Below, piece after piece: positions 1-8,473 of a DNA stretch of 64,000 bases. The position numbers and the translations under genes are program-made. The stretch comes from Mucilaginibacter sp. OK283 (GTDB lineage Bacteria > Bacteroidota > Bacteroidia > Sphingobacteriales > Sphingobacteriaceae). Location of the stretch: NCBI RefSeq assembly GCF_900110415.1, contig NZ_FODR01000002.1, forward strand, positions 434,001 to 498,000. The letters run 5' to 3'. The notes beneath the pieces are model-generated. The model had not been told where the DNA came from. It saw nothing but the letters and a program-made list of their open reading frames with translations, and searched no databases. Each line of letters opens with the position of its first letter. Position 1 is the first letter of the stretch.

Positions 1-844
1 TATCGGCCATACCGGTATACATGTAGGCTGCACGTACGGCGTGGCCTTCGGCCTCGTGCTGGTCAACCACTTTTTTATTGGCCTGGTTGTATGATTCGCC
101 TTTGGGGCCGCGTACATCCAAAAAGAATTTGGCCAGGTCGAGGTATTCTTTTTTGCCGGTAACACGGTACATTTTGGATAGGCCTATCTCCACAATCTGG
201 TGACCGGGATACTCTTCAATTTTGCCCGGCCCGAAGGTTTTTACCAAAAGGTCGGCATTTTTTATGGCGATGTTAAGCAAAGTACGTTTGCCGGTAGCCT
301 GGTAATGTGCTACGGCGGCTTCGTACAGGTGCCCGCAATCATACAATTCGTGGCTCAATACCTCTTCATTCACCCAGCGTTTGTCGCCTATCCATTCATG
401 AGGTTTTTTGGCGTGTACCGTGCGGAAGGTATACAGGTAACCATCCGGTTCCTGCGCGGCCCCAATAATACCAATGAGCGTATCGATATATCTATCCAGC
501 GTAGGGTTCTTTTTGTTTTGCATGGAATAGGATGCCCCTTCAATGGCTTTGTATACGTCGGTATCGTCAAACGGGAACTCACTTAGCTTATCGCCATCTA
601 ATTGTTTGGCGGCGCGTAAAAAGTTATCCATGCGGCCGTTCTTTTTACACTGGGCAAGTACATACGGGATAGTTACATTGGCATTTACCGCCATTTTAGG
701 CTGCCAGAATTTATCGTTTACCTGCACATTGGTGAATGCTACAGGTTGAATAGGATAATCCTTTTGCTGGGCAAATAAGTTGCTGCTTAAACCTAATACC
801 GATGCCGACAACAGGCAGGCTATTTTAATTTTACTGGTCATCAT
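1..844 (-). CDS. GH127 family glycoside hydrolase (partial, 3' end outside window)
   Basis: Translating the minus strand from the ATG at 844 gives an open frame that leaves the window at position 1, so only the N-terminal ~281 residues are present. It starts with a Sec signal peptide (MMTSKIKIACLLSASVLGLS, then a FAQQ cleavage region). The mature part has the GH127/DUF1680 alpha/alpha-barrel signature: KFWQPKMAVN, an E-P-D-G-Y-L stretch, and HEAEGHAVRAAYMYTGMAD near the cut end. GH127 enzymes remove beta-L-arabinofuranosyl residues using a zinc-bound cysteine; the Cys motifs lie downstream of the part visible here. It begins only 3 nt after the stop of the upstream GH127 gene, so the two are co-transcribed. 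Two ATG codons are adjacent (844 and 841); I used the first. Confidence 0.88.
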   Translation of the reverse strand, partial: MMTSKIKIACLLSASVLGLSSNLFAQQKDYPIQPVAFTNVQVNDKFWQPKMAVNANVTIPYVLAQCKKNGRMDNFLRAAKQLDGDKLSEFPFDDTDVYKAIEGASYSMQNKKNPTLDRYIDTLIGIIGAAQEPDGYLYTFRTVHAKKPHEWIGDKRWVNEEVLSHELYDCGHLYEAAVAHYQATGKRTLLNIAIKNADLLVKTFGPGKIEEYPGHQIVEIGLSKMYRVTGKKEYLDLAKFFLDVRGPKGESYNQANKKVVDQHEAEGHAVRAAYMYTGMAD

Positions 845-847
845 ATT

Positions 848-3223
848 TTAGTTTTTTACCATGCGGCTGCCATATACGGGGCCGGCACTGTTATCTTTTT
901 TAGGTAATAATTTAACGCTTACTTTTTGCTTGCCCTTGGTTAACTCAATGGGGATCAGATAGCTGATGTCGTAGAAACGGCTCTCTTTGTACTTGTTTAA
1001 ATCCTCGGTTGCCACTTTGGTGCCATCTATCATAATATCAAATGTGCGGCCGCGGTTATCCATACCCCAATACGTGTTAATGAGTGTGTTTTGGGTATTG
1101 GCATCAACTTTCATATCATAGGTAAAATAGCCGCCGTTTTCTGTCGACCGCCATTTCTTTTGATGGTCCTCGCCGGCGGTGGTGTTCTCGCCGGCAAAAT
1201 TATGGTCGCGCTCGGGTTGCATTTCGCCTATGCGTAAAACATCGGTAGTGTGGGCTTCCAGTTCCTGTTGTTTTTTCTTTTGCTCATCATAGGCTTTTTG
1301 TTGTACTACCCAGGCATCCGGTGTAAATACATCCCAATAAACCGAGTAATATTCATCTTTGGTTTGGTTAAAGGGGATCAGCTTCACCTCTTCGGGTTTT
1401 GAAACGTTTTCGGTACGGAAGCTTAACTGGGTTTTATCAACCATTTGCAGCCATTTGTTAGGGTCGGTTTCGCTGGTTACAAAAACTGGTACTCCTTTTA
1501 ACGGGTCGGGCTCGGTGTTGCCTAAAACGCCGGCTAACAAAACCGGGCCGTAAAATATAGCGCGCCTGTTGGCATTATCGGGCATGGCCTCGGTATATAA
1601 ACTCTCGGGCATAGTAAACGTTACTTTATCGTTATTGCGCCATTTACGGTTCAATACAAAATAGCCTTCCGCATCAGGAGTAAGCTGTTGTGTTTTTCCG
1701 TTGATACTGATTGTAGGGTTGCCTGTCCATTTGGGTTTGCGGATGCGGATAGCAAATGTAGACGGTTTTGCAAGGGTGATAGTATAAGCCATCCGATCTG
1801 CCGAAGGCAAATTACCTTCCTGTTTAATGCTCAGGCCTTTCTGCTTCCAGTTTAATACCGACGGAATAAACAGGTTGATATAAACACTCCCATCGGCACC
1901 CCTGAAGTAGATGCTTTCGTTATACTTTACATGGTTTTCCATACCCGAGCCTACGCAGCAGGTAAAATCATCAAAGGGGGTGCTGTAGCTTTTTTTACCG
2001 CCCATGCGCAAAGGCACAAAATAACATACCCCGCCTGTTTCGTGGTTTTGCGATGCCAGGATGTGGTTGTATAAGCCCTTTTCGTAATAATCCATCAACC
2101 TTGCCGAAGGCTCAACCGCAAATAAATGGCGGGTAAGCTTTAGCATATTATAGGTGTTGCAGGTTTCGGTAGTGTTTTCGGTAAGCTTGTCATTTAGTTT
2201 GCCCGGCTCGGTAAGGTATTCGTAATTACTGTTACCGCCGGTTGCGTAGGAGTGAAAGCCGGTAACGGTTTCCCAAAAGAAATCAGCTATGGCTTTGTCC
2301 TTTCCATCACCGGTAAGTTCATATCTGCGGGCGCTGGCTATGATTTTAGGAATTTGGGTATTAGAGTGCTTACCGGGCAATATGTCGTTCTTTTGGGCAA
2401 GCGGGTCTAATATGCGCTTATCGTAAAACTTGTACGATAGATCCAGGTATCTTTTTTCACCGGTTATGGCGTATAAATTGGTCAAGGTTTCGGCCATCCC
2501 GCCGTATTCGCAAAGCAGCATTTTTTGCAGCTTGTCGTCGTCAAGGTTTTTGATGGTTTCGCCTGTCCAGTTGGCCATGCCCTGGCATATTTTGAGGGCC
2601 TGTGTATTGTTAGTATATAAATAGGCATCCAAAAGCCCGGCCATAACCTTATGTACCGTATACCACGGCGACCAGCCGCCATTTAAATCGAACCCGCGGG
2701 AACGGATGTCGCCTTTGGCTACTTCGGCCCAAATGGTATCTTCTTTGGGTATAGCGCCAACATAGCCGCTTTTACGCGCCACCTGGCATTCGTTCAGCTG
2801 GCTTACTATATAGTTTGTACGTTTCAAAAACTCTGGGTCGCGGGTTGATGCATAGTGCATGGCAATGGCCGATAGGTAGTGCCCCAAAGTATGCCCGGCC
2901 AGGCCCGAGTTTTCCCAGCCTTCGTATATTTTCCCTTTAGGCTGTAGGCCCGAGTGAGAACGGAAACCCGACAGTAATCGATCTGGCTCGATAGTTAATA
3001 AATAAGCGGCATCAACCAGCATAGCCTTTTTGAAGGGACTTTCTAAAAGTTGTACATCTTTTAAGTCAAAGCTATAGGCCTTAACCGGAACAATAGGTTT
3101 TACTTTAAAGCGGGTATCGTTCCATTCAGGTACGTAAGATTGCGCCTGCGTTTTTTCGGCAGCAATAAAGCATGCAACGGCATAGCAGCTTATTTTAAAA
3201 TACTTGTTTACAAACATTAGCAT
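848..3223 (-). CDS. GH127 family beta-L-arabinofuranosidase-like glycoside hydrolase, 791 aa
   Basis: Secreted GH127/DUF1680 enzyme. After a signal peptide (about residues 1-27, ending ACFIAAEKTQAQ) comes the catalytic barrel with LAGHTLGHYLSAIAMHY near residue 110, ENTTETCNTYNMLKLTRHLF near 355, and FTCCVGSGMENHVKYN near 430. In the characterised family member HypBA1 the zinc site and nucleophile are formed by one Glu, one Cys and a later adjacent Cys-Cys pair; the ETC and TCC motifs here fit that arrangement, so it should be active. A beta-sandwich C-terminal region (about 640-791) resembles the extra domain of longer family members. It is the first gene of a two-gene minus-strand operon with a second GH127 and is divergent from the susC/susD pair, which suggests uptake of an L-arabinofuranose-containing glycan (inference). 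Confidence 0.9.
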   Translation of the reverse strand: MLMFVNKYFKISCYAVACFIAAEKTQAQSYVPEWNDTRFKVKPIVPVKAYSFDLKDVQLLESPFKKAMLVDAAYLLTIEPDRLLSGFRSHSGLQPKGKIYEGWENSGLAGHTLGHYLSAIAMHYASTRDPEFLKRTNYIVSQLNECQVARKSGYVGAIPKEDTIWAEVAKGDIRSRGFDLNGGWSPWYTVHKVMAGLLDAYLYTNNTQALKICQGMANWTGETIKNLDDDKLQKMLLCEYGGMAETLTNLYAITGEKRYLDLSYKFYDKRILDPLAQKNDILPGKHSNTQIPKIIASARRYELTGDGKDKAIADFFWETVTGFHSYATGGNSNYEYLTEPGKLNDKLTENTTETCNTYNMLKLTRHLFAVEPSARLMDYYEKGLYNHILASQNHETGGVCYFVPLRMGGKKSYSTPFDDFTCCVGSGMENHVKYNESIYFRGADGSVYINLFIPSVLNWKQKGLSIKQEGNLPSADRMAYTITLAKPSTFAIRIRKPKWTGNPTISINGKTQQLTPDAEGYFVLNRKWRNNDKVTFTMPESLYTEAMPDNANRRAIFYGPVLLAGVLGNTEPDPLKGVPVFVTSETDPNKWLQMVDKTQLSFRTENVSKPEEVKLIPFNQTKDEYYSVYWDVFTPDAWVVQQKAYDEQKKKQQELEAHTTDVLRIGEMQPERDHNFAGENTTAGEDHQKKWRSTENGGYFTYDMKVDANTQNTLINTYWGMDNRGRTFDIMIDGTKVATEDLNKYKESRFYDISYLIPIELTKGKQKVSVKLLPKKDNSAGPVYGSRMVKN

Positions 3224-3549
3224 AAGGTTAACACTATAAATTCAATTTATAAAATTACCGGGATGAAATGAATGTTTATGGATAATAATTGGCAGGTTTT
3301 AGCCGGATATTAGCTCTTTTTTTGCGGTATTGGCGTTTTTGAGGTTTTATTAATGTTAACAGTAAAGTAGCCATTATTGCCGGGCTTTATGCAATAATTA
3401 CAATTTATTAATGCCATTGTAATAAGAAAGTTAATATACGGGCAGCTTTGGCAAAATTTTGTAAAAAATGCAGTGTTGGGGGCAAATAGATTTACATATC
3501 TGAAAATCAGGTTGTAAATAAATAGATTTTAACCCCAAAACTTTAATTT
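3224..3549. other. Divergent intergenic region between GH127 operon and susC
   Basis: 326 bp of AT-rich DNA must hold the promoters of both divergent transcripts. I see no full TTTG-N19-21-TAnnTTTG promoter on either strand. A short imperfect dyad lies around 3388-3428 (ATTACAAT and ATTGTAAT arms). No regulator gene of the SARP, ECF or hybrid two-component type is present in this part of the window. Confidence 0.5.
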
Positions 3550-6500
3550 ATGAAGTTGAAACAATTACTAAAAAAGTTCATTTTGCCTTTAGTAGCCTTG
3601 TTTGTATTTTGCTTAAATGCTAATGCACAAACAGTTACAGTAAAAGGAAAAGTATCTGACGATAAAGGCTTACCCCTGCCTGGCGTCACCGTCAGATTAA
3701 AAGGCACCAACAAAGGTGTAAGTACCAATATTAATGGTGCCTACAGCATCAGCTACCCGGGTACCGGCACGCTTAACTTTTCGGCCATTGGCTATATCCC
3801 CAAAGAAATTAAGCTTACCGGCCAAACCGAGATTAATGTTGTTTTGCCCGAAGACAACCAGGCGATTAGCGAAGTTGTGGTTACGGCACTTGGCATAAAA
3901 CGCGATAAAAGGGTGCTAAGCTACAGCAGCCAGGAAGTAAAAGGCGCCGAGCTGGTACAGGGAAAAGATCCTAACATTGTTAACGATATTGCCGGTAAAG
4001 TATCTGGTGTGCAAATTACCAGTTCATCGGGTAACCCGGGCAGCTCTACCCGTATTGTAGTTCGGGGCGCATCGTCATTTTATGGCGATAACAACGCGCT
4101 GATGGTTATTGACGGTATCCCGATTGATAACAGCGAAACCGGTAACCTTAACTCCGGCCCGGGTACAAGCAGGATTGCCGATTTGGATCCTAACATTGTT
4201 GAAAGCATCAACGTGTTAAAAGGTGCGGCTGCGACTGCATTATATGGTTCGTTGGGTGCCAATGGTGTTATTATCATTACCACCAAAACCGGGTCGGCCG
4301 GCAAAAAAGCTACCGTCAGTTTCTCGTCTGATTTTTCGTCGGAAAATCCTTTGCTGCCACAAATCCAGAGCAAATATGCCCAGGGAACAAACGGACAGTT
4401 TTATGATGGTACAACTTTAAAAACCAGCACCTCCTGGGGGCCGCTGATGGATACCCTGAAGATAAACGGCCAGGCTGCAAAAAAATATAATCAATCAGAC
4501 CTGTTCTTTAAAACCGGCCATACCTATAATAATGTGGTGAGCATTAATGGCGGCGGTGAAGCTTCAAACTACTATATATCGTATTCTAATTTTAATCAGC
4601 AAGGCACGGTACCAACTACCTCGTTTATCCGTAATTCGTTATTTGCTAAATATGGTGCAAAGATTCTGCCTAACCTGACCACCACGTTCCAGTTAAATTA
4701 TTCCAATTCGCAAAACGACAGGCTGCCCGAAGGATGGGCTTTAGAGAGCCCGGTATGGACAATTTTTACTGCCCCTATATCGTACAACCTGTTGCCTTAT
4801 GAAAATGCCGACGGAACGCAGCGCTTGTACCGTTACTCAAGGAATAACCCTTACTGGGTATTAAATAACATCTCGAACAAATCTGGCGTAAACCGCTTTA
4901 TGCCAACTTTTACCGCAGATTACAAGCCTTTAAAATGGCTTACCGTAACTGAGCGTTTTGGTGCCGATGTATATGTTGAGCAGGATAAATACCATGAATC
5001 TGCCAACTCGGTATCTAACCCCAATGGCCGTATTGTAGTTAATAACGCCAATTTCAGGCAGATTAATAACGATTTGATCATCAGCGGTAACCATCAGTTT
5101 GGCGATTTTAACATTGATGGTGTTTTGGGAAACAATATTTTTTCGCAGTATACCGAAAATTCATATGCCAACGGCGTTGGCCTTTCGGTGGCCGATTTAG
5201 ATAACATTAGTTCGGCATCTACGGTAAGTTATTCTGAGAGCCATGCGTTGGTGCGTAGAATAGGTTTTTACCTGCAAACCAACATCGATTATAAAAAATT
5301 CCTGATACTTTCTCTCACCGGCAGGTATGATGGAAGTTCGGTACTTTCAACATCCAATAATTTTTATCCTTACGGATCGGCTGCGGCCAGCTTCATATTT
5401 TCGGAATTTTTCTCCAAAGATTTCCAGGATGTGATGAACCTGGGTAAATTCAGGGTTTCATATGCAACAGTTGGCGGCAGTAACGTAGGTGCTTATTCAC
5501 TTACTACACCTTACTATAGCCAAACCATCCGCAATATTACCTTCCCTTACCAGGGCCAGTCTGGATTCTTGCTAAGTTCAACATTGGGTAACTCTTTCCT
5601 GAAAAACGAAAGAATAAACGAGTTTGAAGCAGGTTTCGAAACAGGCTTTTTTAACAACAGGATAAGCCTGGAAGCATCATATTTTGCTAAGAAGACCGTA
5701 GACGGTATTATTCCAGGCGTAAGTATAGCCCCTTCTACCGGTTATAGCGGTACAACGGTAAATACCGGTGTAATGCAAAATAAAGGGATTGAATTGTTGC
5801 TTACTGTGGTGCCCGTTAAAACCAGAGACTTTAACTGGTCGGTAACCATGAACTTTACGCGTACCCGTAACAAGGTGTTAAACCTTTATGGCGATTTGCA
5901 ACAACTGGGCAACGGTTTTACCTCGCTTATTGTAGGCCAGCCTTATGGTATTATATACGGCACGCGTTATGCACGCAATGCTCAGGGTAAATTATTGATT
6001 GATGCCGGTGGTTTACCTTATGCCGACGATACACAGGGTATAATTGGTAACACCAATCCTGATTGGACCGGCGGTTTCAGCAGTAACCTGCGTTATAAAC
6101 AATTTAACCTGAGCTTCTTTTTTGATGTGAAAAAAGGCGGCGATATTCAGAACAATGTTGATGGCTACGGATACTTTTATGGTACGCCCAAAGTTACCGA
6201 AAACCGCGGCCCGAGAGTGGTTGACGGTATAAGCGCTACAACAGGCCAGCCAAATACTATCTCTGTTAACGGCCAGGCATATTACCAGCGTATAAACGGC
6301 ATCACCGAATCGGTAATACAGGATGGTACCTATATTAAATTGAGGAATGTGAGTGTTGGCTATACTGTAAAACCGTTGTGGTTAAAAAGCACACCTTTTA
6401 AAACGCTTAATTTTAGTGTAACCGGTCGTAACCTGTGGATTTATGCGCCGCACTTTACCGGCGGCGATCCGGAAGTAAGCTCATTTGGTGCGTCAAACGG

Positions 6501-6573
6501 TGCACAGGGTATTTATTCCTTCTCTACCCCAACTTCCCGTTCAATCGACTTTAGCTTAAAATTCACACTTTAA
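3550..6573 (+). CDS. SusC/RagA family TonB-linked outer membrane transporter
   Basis: A 1007-residue TonB-dependent transporter of the SusC type. Residues 1-26 are a signal peptide ending NANAQ. Residues ~28-115 form a CarboxypepD_reg-like domain with the family signature GKVSDDKGLPLPGVTVRLKG. The plug domain follows (about 120-245), including VVTALGIKR, the SusC-specific hallmark, and LKGAAATALYGSLGANGVII. The rest is the beta-barrel, ending in the aromatic-rich strand SIDFSLKFTL. It imports oligosaccharides together with the SusD-like lipoprotein that begins 25 bp downstream. The start is the only ATG in front of the signal peptide. Its nearest carbohydrate enzymes are the divergent GH127 genes. 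Confidence 0.95.
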   Translation: MKLKQLLKKFILPLVALFVFCLNANAQTVTVKGKVSDDKGLPLPGVTVRLKGTNKGVSTNINGAYSISYPGTGTLNFSAIGYIPKEIKLTGQTEINVVLPEDNQAISEVVVTALGIKRDKRVLSYSSQEVKGAELVQGKDPNIVNDIAGKVSGVQITSSSGNPGSSTRIVVRGASSFYGDNNALMVIDGIPIDNSETGNLNSGPGTSRIADLDPNIVESINVLKGAAATALYGSLGANGVIIITTKTGSAGKKATVSFSSDFSSENPLLPQIQSKYAQGTNGQFYDGTTLKTSTSWGPLMDTLKINGQAAKKYNQSDLFFKTGHTYNNVVSINGGGEASNYYISYSNFNQQGTVPTTSFIRNSLFAKYGAKILPNLTTTFQLNYSNSQNDRLPEGWALESPVWTIFTAPISYNLLPYENADGTQRLYRYSRNNPYWVLNNISNKSGVNRFMPTFTADYKPLKWLTVTERFGADVYVEQDKYHESANSVSNPNGRIVVNNANFRQINNDLIISGNHQFGDFNIDGVLGNNIFSQYTENSYANGVGLSVADLDNISSASTVSYSESHALVRRIGFYLQTNIDYKKFLILSLTGRYDGSSVLSTSNNFYPYGSAAASFIFSEFFSKDFQDVMNLGKFRVSYATVGGSNVGAYSLTTPYYSQTIRNITFPYQGQSGFLLSSTLGNSFLKNERINEFEAGFETGFFNNRISLEASYFAKKTVDGIIPGVSIAPSTGYSGTTVNTGVMQNKGIELLLTVVPVKTRDFNWSVTMNFTRTRNKVLNLYGDLQQLGNGFTSLIVGQPYGIIYGTRYARNAQGKLLIDAGGLPYADDTQGIIGNTNPDWTGGFSSNLRYKQFNLSFFFDVKKGGDIQNNVDGYGYFYGTPKVTENRGPRVVDGISATTGQPNTISVNGQAYYQRINGITESVIQDGTYIKLRNVSVGYTVKPLWLKSTPFKTLNFSVTGRNLWIYAPHFTGGDPEVSSFGASNGAQGIYSFSTPTSRSIDFSLKFTL

Positions 6574-6598
6574 TCCATTTATCAAACAAAAAAGTATC

Positions 6599-7984
6599 AT
6601 GAAAAAAATATCAATGATTTTAATATCATGTATCCTGATAAGTGCTTCGGGGTGTAAAAAATATATCGATGTAAATCAAAATCCCAATCAGCCCGTTGAC
6701 GTGGCCGAGGCCCAGATCCTGGCGCCGGTTGAACTGGATATATCATCAAGCCTGTATGCGGGTAACGTGGCCGTAATTGTACAGGAATACATGCAGGTTG
6801 CTGCCCTTAACCAGGTAGCACCCAATGCAGGCACGTACCTGATGTATAACTCGGATATGGATGGCGACTGGGGCAACCTGTATGTAACCTGCCTGAATAA
6901 CCTGGTAACGCTAAATCAAAAAGCTACGGCCGATGGTAAATCAAATTATGCAGGCATAGCTAAAATATTAACAGCATATTGCCTGGGTACCGGCACCGAC
7001 CTCTGGGGAGATATGCCTTATTCGCAGGCTTTTAAGGGAAGCGCTGAGTTTACGCCCGTATATGATGCCCAAAAAGATATCTATACCCAGATACAAAGTT
7101 TATTGGATGCCGGTATTGCCGATATTGCCAAAAACGGTACGGTAAAACCTGGCGGCGACGACTTTTTTTACGCCGGCGATATGAGTAAATGGACAAAATT
7201 GGCCTACACTTTAAAAGCGCGTTATTATATGCACCTAACTAAAGCGCCGGGTTACACCGCCTCAACGCAGGCTCAGCTGGCACTTACAGCGTTGGAAAAA
7301 GGCATGCAATCAAACGATGATGACTTTAAAATGGCTTATACAGGCGCGGCTGGTGGCGAAAATCCATGGCAGCAAAACTTTATATCGGCCAGTACGGTTG
7401 TTTTGGGTAGTACTTTTGTTAATGGTTTTTCAACCCGTAGCGATCCACGCTTAAGTGCTATGGTAGCTCCGGCTACAGCAACGGGCCTTTACACCGGGCT
7501 GGGACAGGGCCTAAATACAATTGGTCAGTTGGAAGATTACTCACGTCCCGGCGACTTTTATGGCGCCACCGGAGCCACCAATTACATTGTAAATTATTCG
7601 GAAGCATTGTTTTTAAAGGCCGAGGCTACACTGATAACATCGGGCTATACAAGCGCGGCGCCTGTTTACCAAAGCGCGGTTTTATCGCACATGACAAAGC
7701 TTGGTGTTAGTACAGACAAAGCCAACGCTTACCTGGCCTCAAGAACCTTAACCGCCAGCAATGCCGAGCAGTTGATCATCGAAGAAAAAGGTATTGCCAA
7801 CTTCCTTTCACTGGAAAATTTTACCGACTATAGGCGCACCGGTTATCCTGTTTTGCCCGCGGTACCAAACGCGTTATCGGCCATACCACGCAGGGTATTA
7901 TATCCGCAGGCCGAAATTACCTCGAACCCGCAACCGCAGCAAACAGCTAAGCTGACTGACAGGCTTTGGTGGGACGTTAAGTAA
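6599..7984 (+). CDS. SusD/RagB family nutrient-binding outer membrane lipoprotein
   Basis: A 461-residue SusD-like protein paired with the preceding SusC. The N-terminus is a lipoprotein signal (MKKISMILISC...SASGC) with the lipidated Cys at about residue 19. It is followed by KKYIDVNQNPNQP, characteristic of the SusD_like_2 (PF12771) branch, and later NYSEALFLKAEA, a TPR-containing stretch found throughout the family. SusD proteins cap the SusC barrel and bind the glycan. The SusD_like_2 branch is not restricted to glycans, so substrate assignment to arabinosides rests only on the neighbouring GH127 genes. A strong terminator follows 35 bp after the stop. Confidence 0.92.
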   Translation: MKKISMILISCILISASGCKKYIDVNQNPNQPVDVAEAQILAPVELDISSSLYAGNVAVIVQEYMQVAALNQVAPNAGTYLMYNSDMDGDWGNLYVTCLNNLVTLNQKATADGKSNYAGIAKILTAYCLGTGTDLWGDMPYSQAFKGSAEFTPVYDAQKDIYTQIQSLLDAGIADIAKNGTVKPGGDDFFYAGDMSKWTKLAYTLKARYYMHLTKAPGYTASTQAQLALTALEKGMQSNDDDFKMAYTGAAGGENPWQQNFISASTVVLGSTFVNGFSTRSDPRLSAMVAPATATGLYTGLGQGLNTIGQLEDYSRPGDFYGATGATNYIVNYSEALFLKAEATLITSGYTSAAPVYQSAVLSHMTKLGVSTDKANAYLASRTLTASNAEQLIIEEKGIANFLSLENFTDYRRTGYPVLPAVPNALSAIPRRVLYPQAEITSNPQPQQTAKLTDRLWWDVK

Positions 7985-8019
7985 ATTGTAATCCCCCTTT
8001 TAATAATATAATTATTGCA

Positions 8020-8050
8020 CCCGTATTCCCAGAAAGAATACGGGTTTTTT
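8020..8050 (+). terminator. Rho-independent terminator after susD
   Basis: A perfect 9-bp stem (CCCGTATTC at 8020-8028, GAATACGGG at 8036-8044) with a 7-nt loop is followed directly by six T. It closes the susC-susD transcript. Confidence 0.92.
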
Positions 8051-8408
8051 GCGTGGTGATTTTTGTTTATTAAGCGATTTGCCTCCATTCGGATTCTTTA
8101 ACCCACGGGCACATTTACCGGGAGTAACCGGAGTCAATATTTTATGGAATTACATCAACGACATTAACCATGCAGCCCCTGCAGGGGTGAATAATTATTA
8201 TCCCGTCTCCTGCAACAGAACCATTTGCAGCAATATCATTATTGTTTTTTAGCCTGGCTGGCGGCTACTCGTATGGCTGCTGATAACGTCATCGTCAGCA
8301 AATCGCCTGAATTGTTGCTTTACAGGGAAGGCCACCAGTAAACGAAAGCTATCATTATAACACCTATTCGCCCTTCTCATACTTTATTGCCAAAAGGTTT
8401 CAATAGGA
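8051..8408. other. Gene-free spacer between susD terminator and siderophore receptor promoter
   Basis: No credible gene: the short frames here lack family-like sequence. A perfect 12-bp palindrome (CCCCTGCAGGGG, 8176-8187) is the only structure I noted. The region could be decayed coding DNA but I could not recognise a source. Confidence 0.4.
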
Positions 8409-8439
8409 TTTGCATTTAGCTAAATAAAAATTACTTTTG
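8409..8439 (+). promoter_or_regulatory. Consensus Bacteroidota promoter for the siderophore receptor
   Basis: The -33 element TTTG (8409-8412) and the -7 element TACTTTTG (8432-8439) fit TTTG and TAnnTTTG perfectly, separated by 19 bp. Transcription should start near 8445, about 30 nt before the ATG. Confidence 0.8.
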
Positions 8440-8444
8440 CAATT

Positions 8445-8463
8445 ATTTATAATAAGTCTAAAT
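8445..8463 (+). promoter_or_regulatory. Fur-like operator dyad at the transcription start
   Basis: The 19-bp sequence ATTTATA-N5-TCTAAAT has half-sites that match as inverted repeats except for one base. This is the spacing and AT-rich form of Fur boxes in Bacteroidota. It lies directly over the expected transcription start of an iron-uptake operon, where bound Fe-Fur would block transcription. A second, perfect palindrome (ATTTAGCTAAAT, 8414-8425) sits inside the promoter spacer. Confidence 0.55.
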
Positions 8464-8473
8464 AAAAATAATA

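Noticed and set aside
200..586. Plus-strand open frame at the window start
   Set aside because: Shadow of the minus-strand GH127 gene, whose motifs are clear.
8049..8252. 67-codon frame after susD
   Set aside because: Starts within the terminator and has no recognisable domain or promoter.
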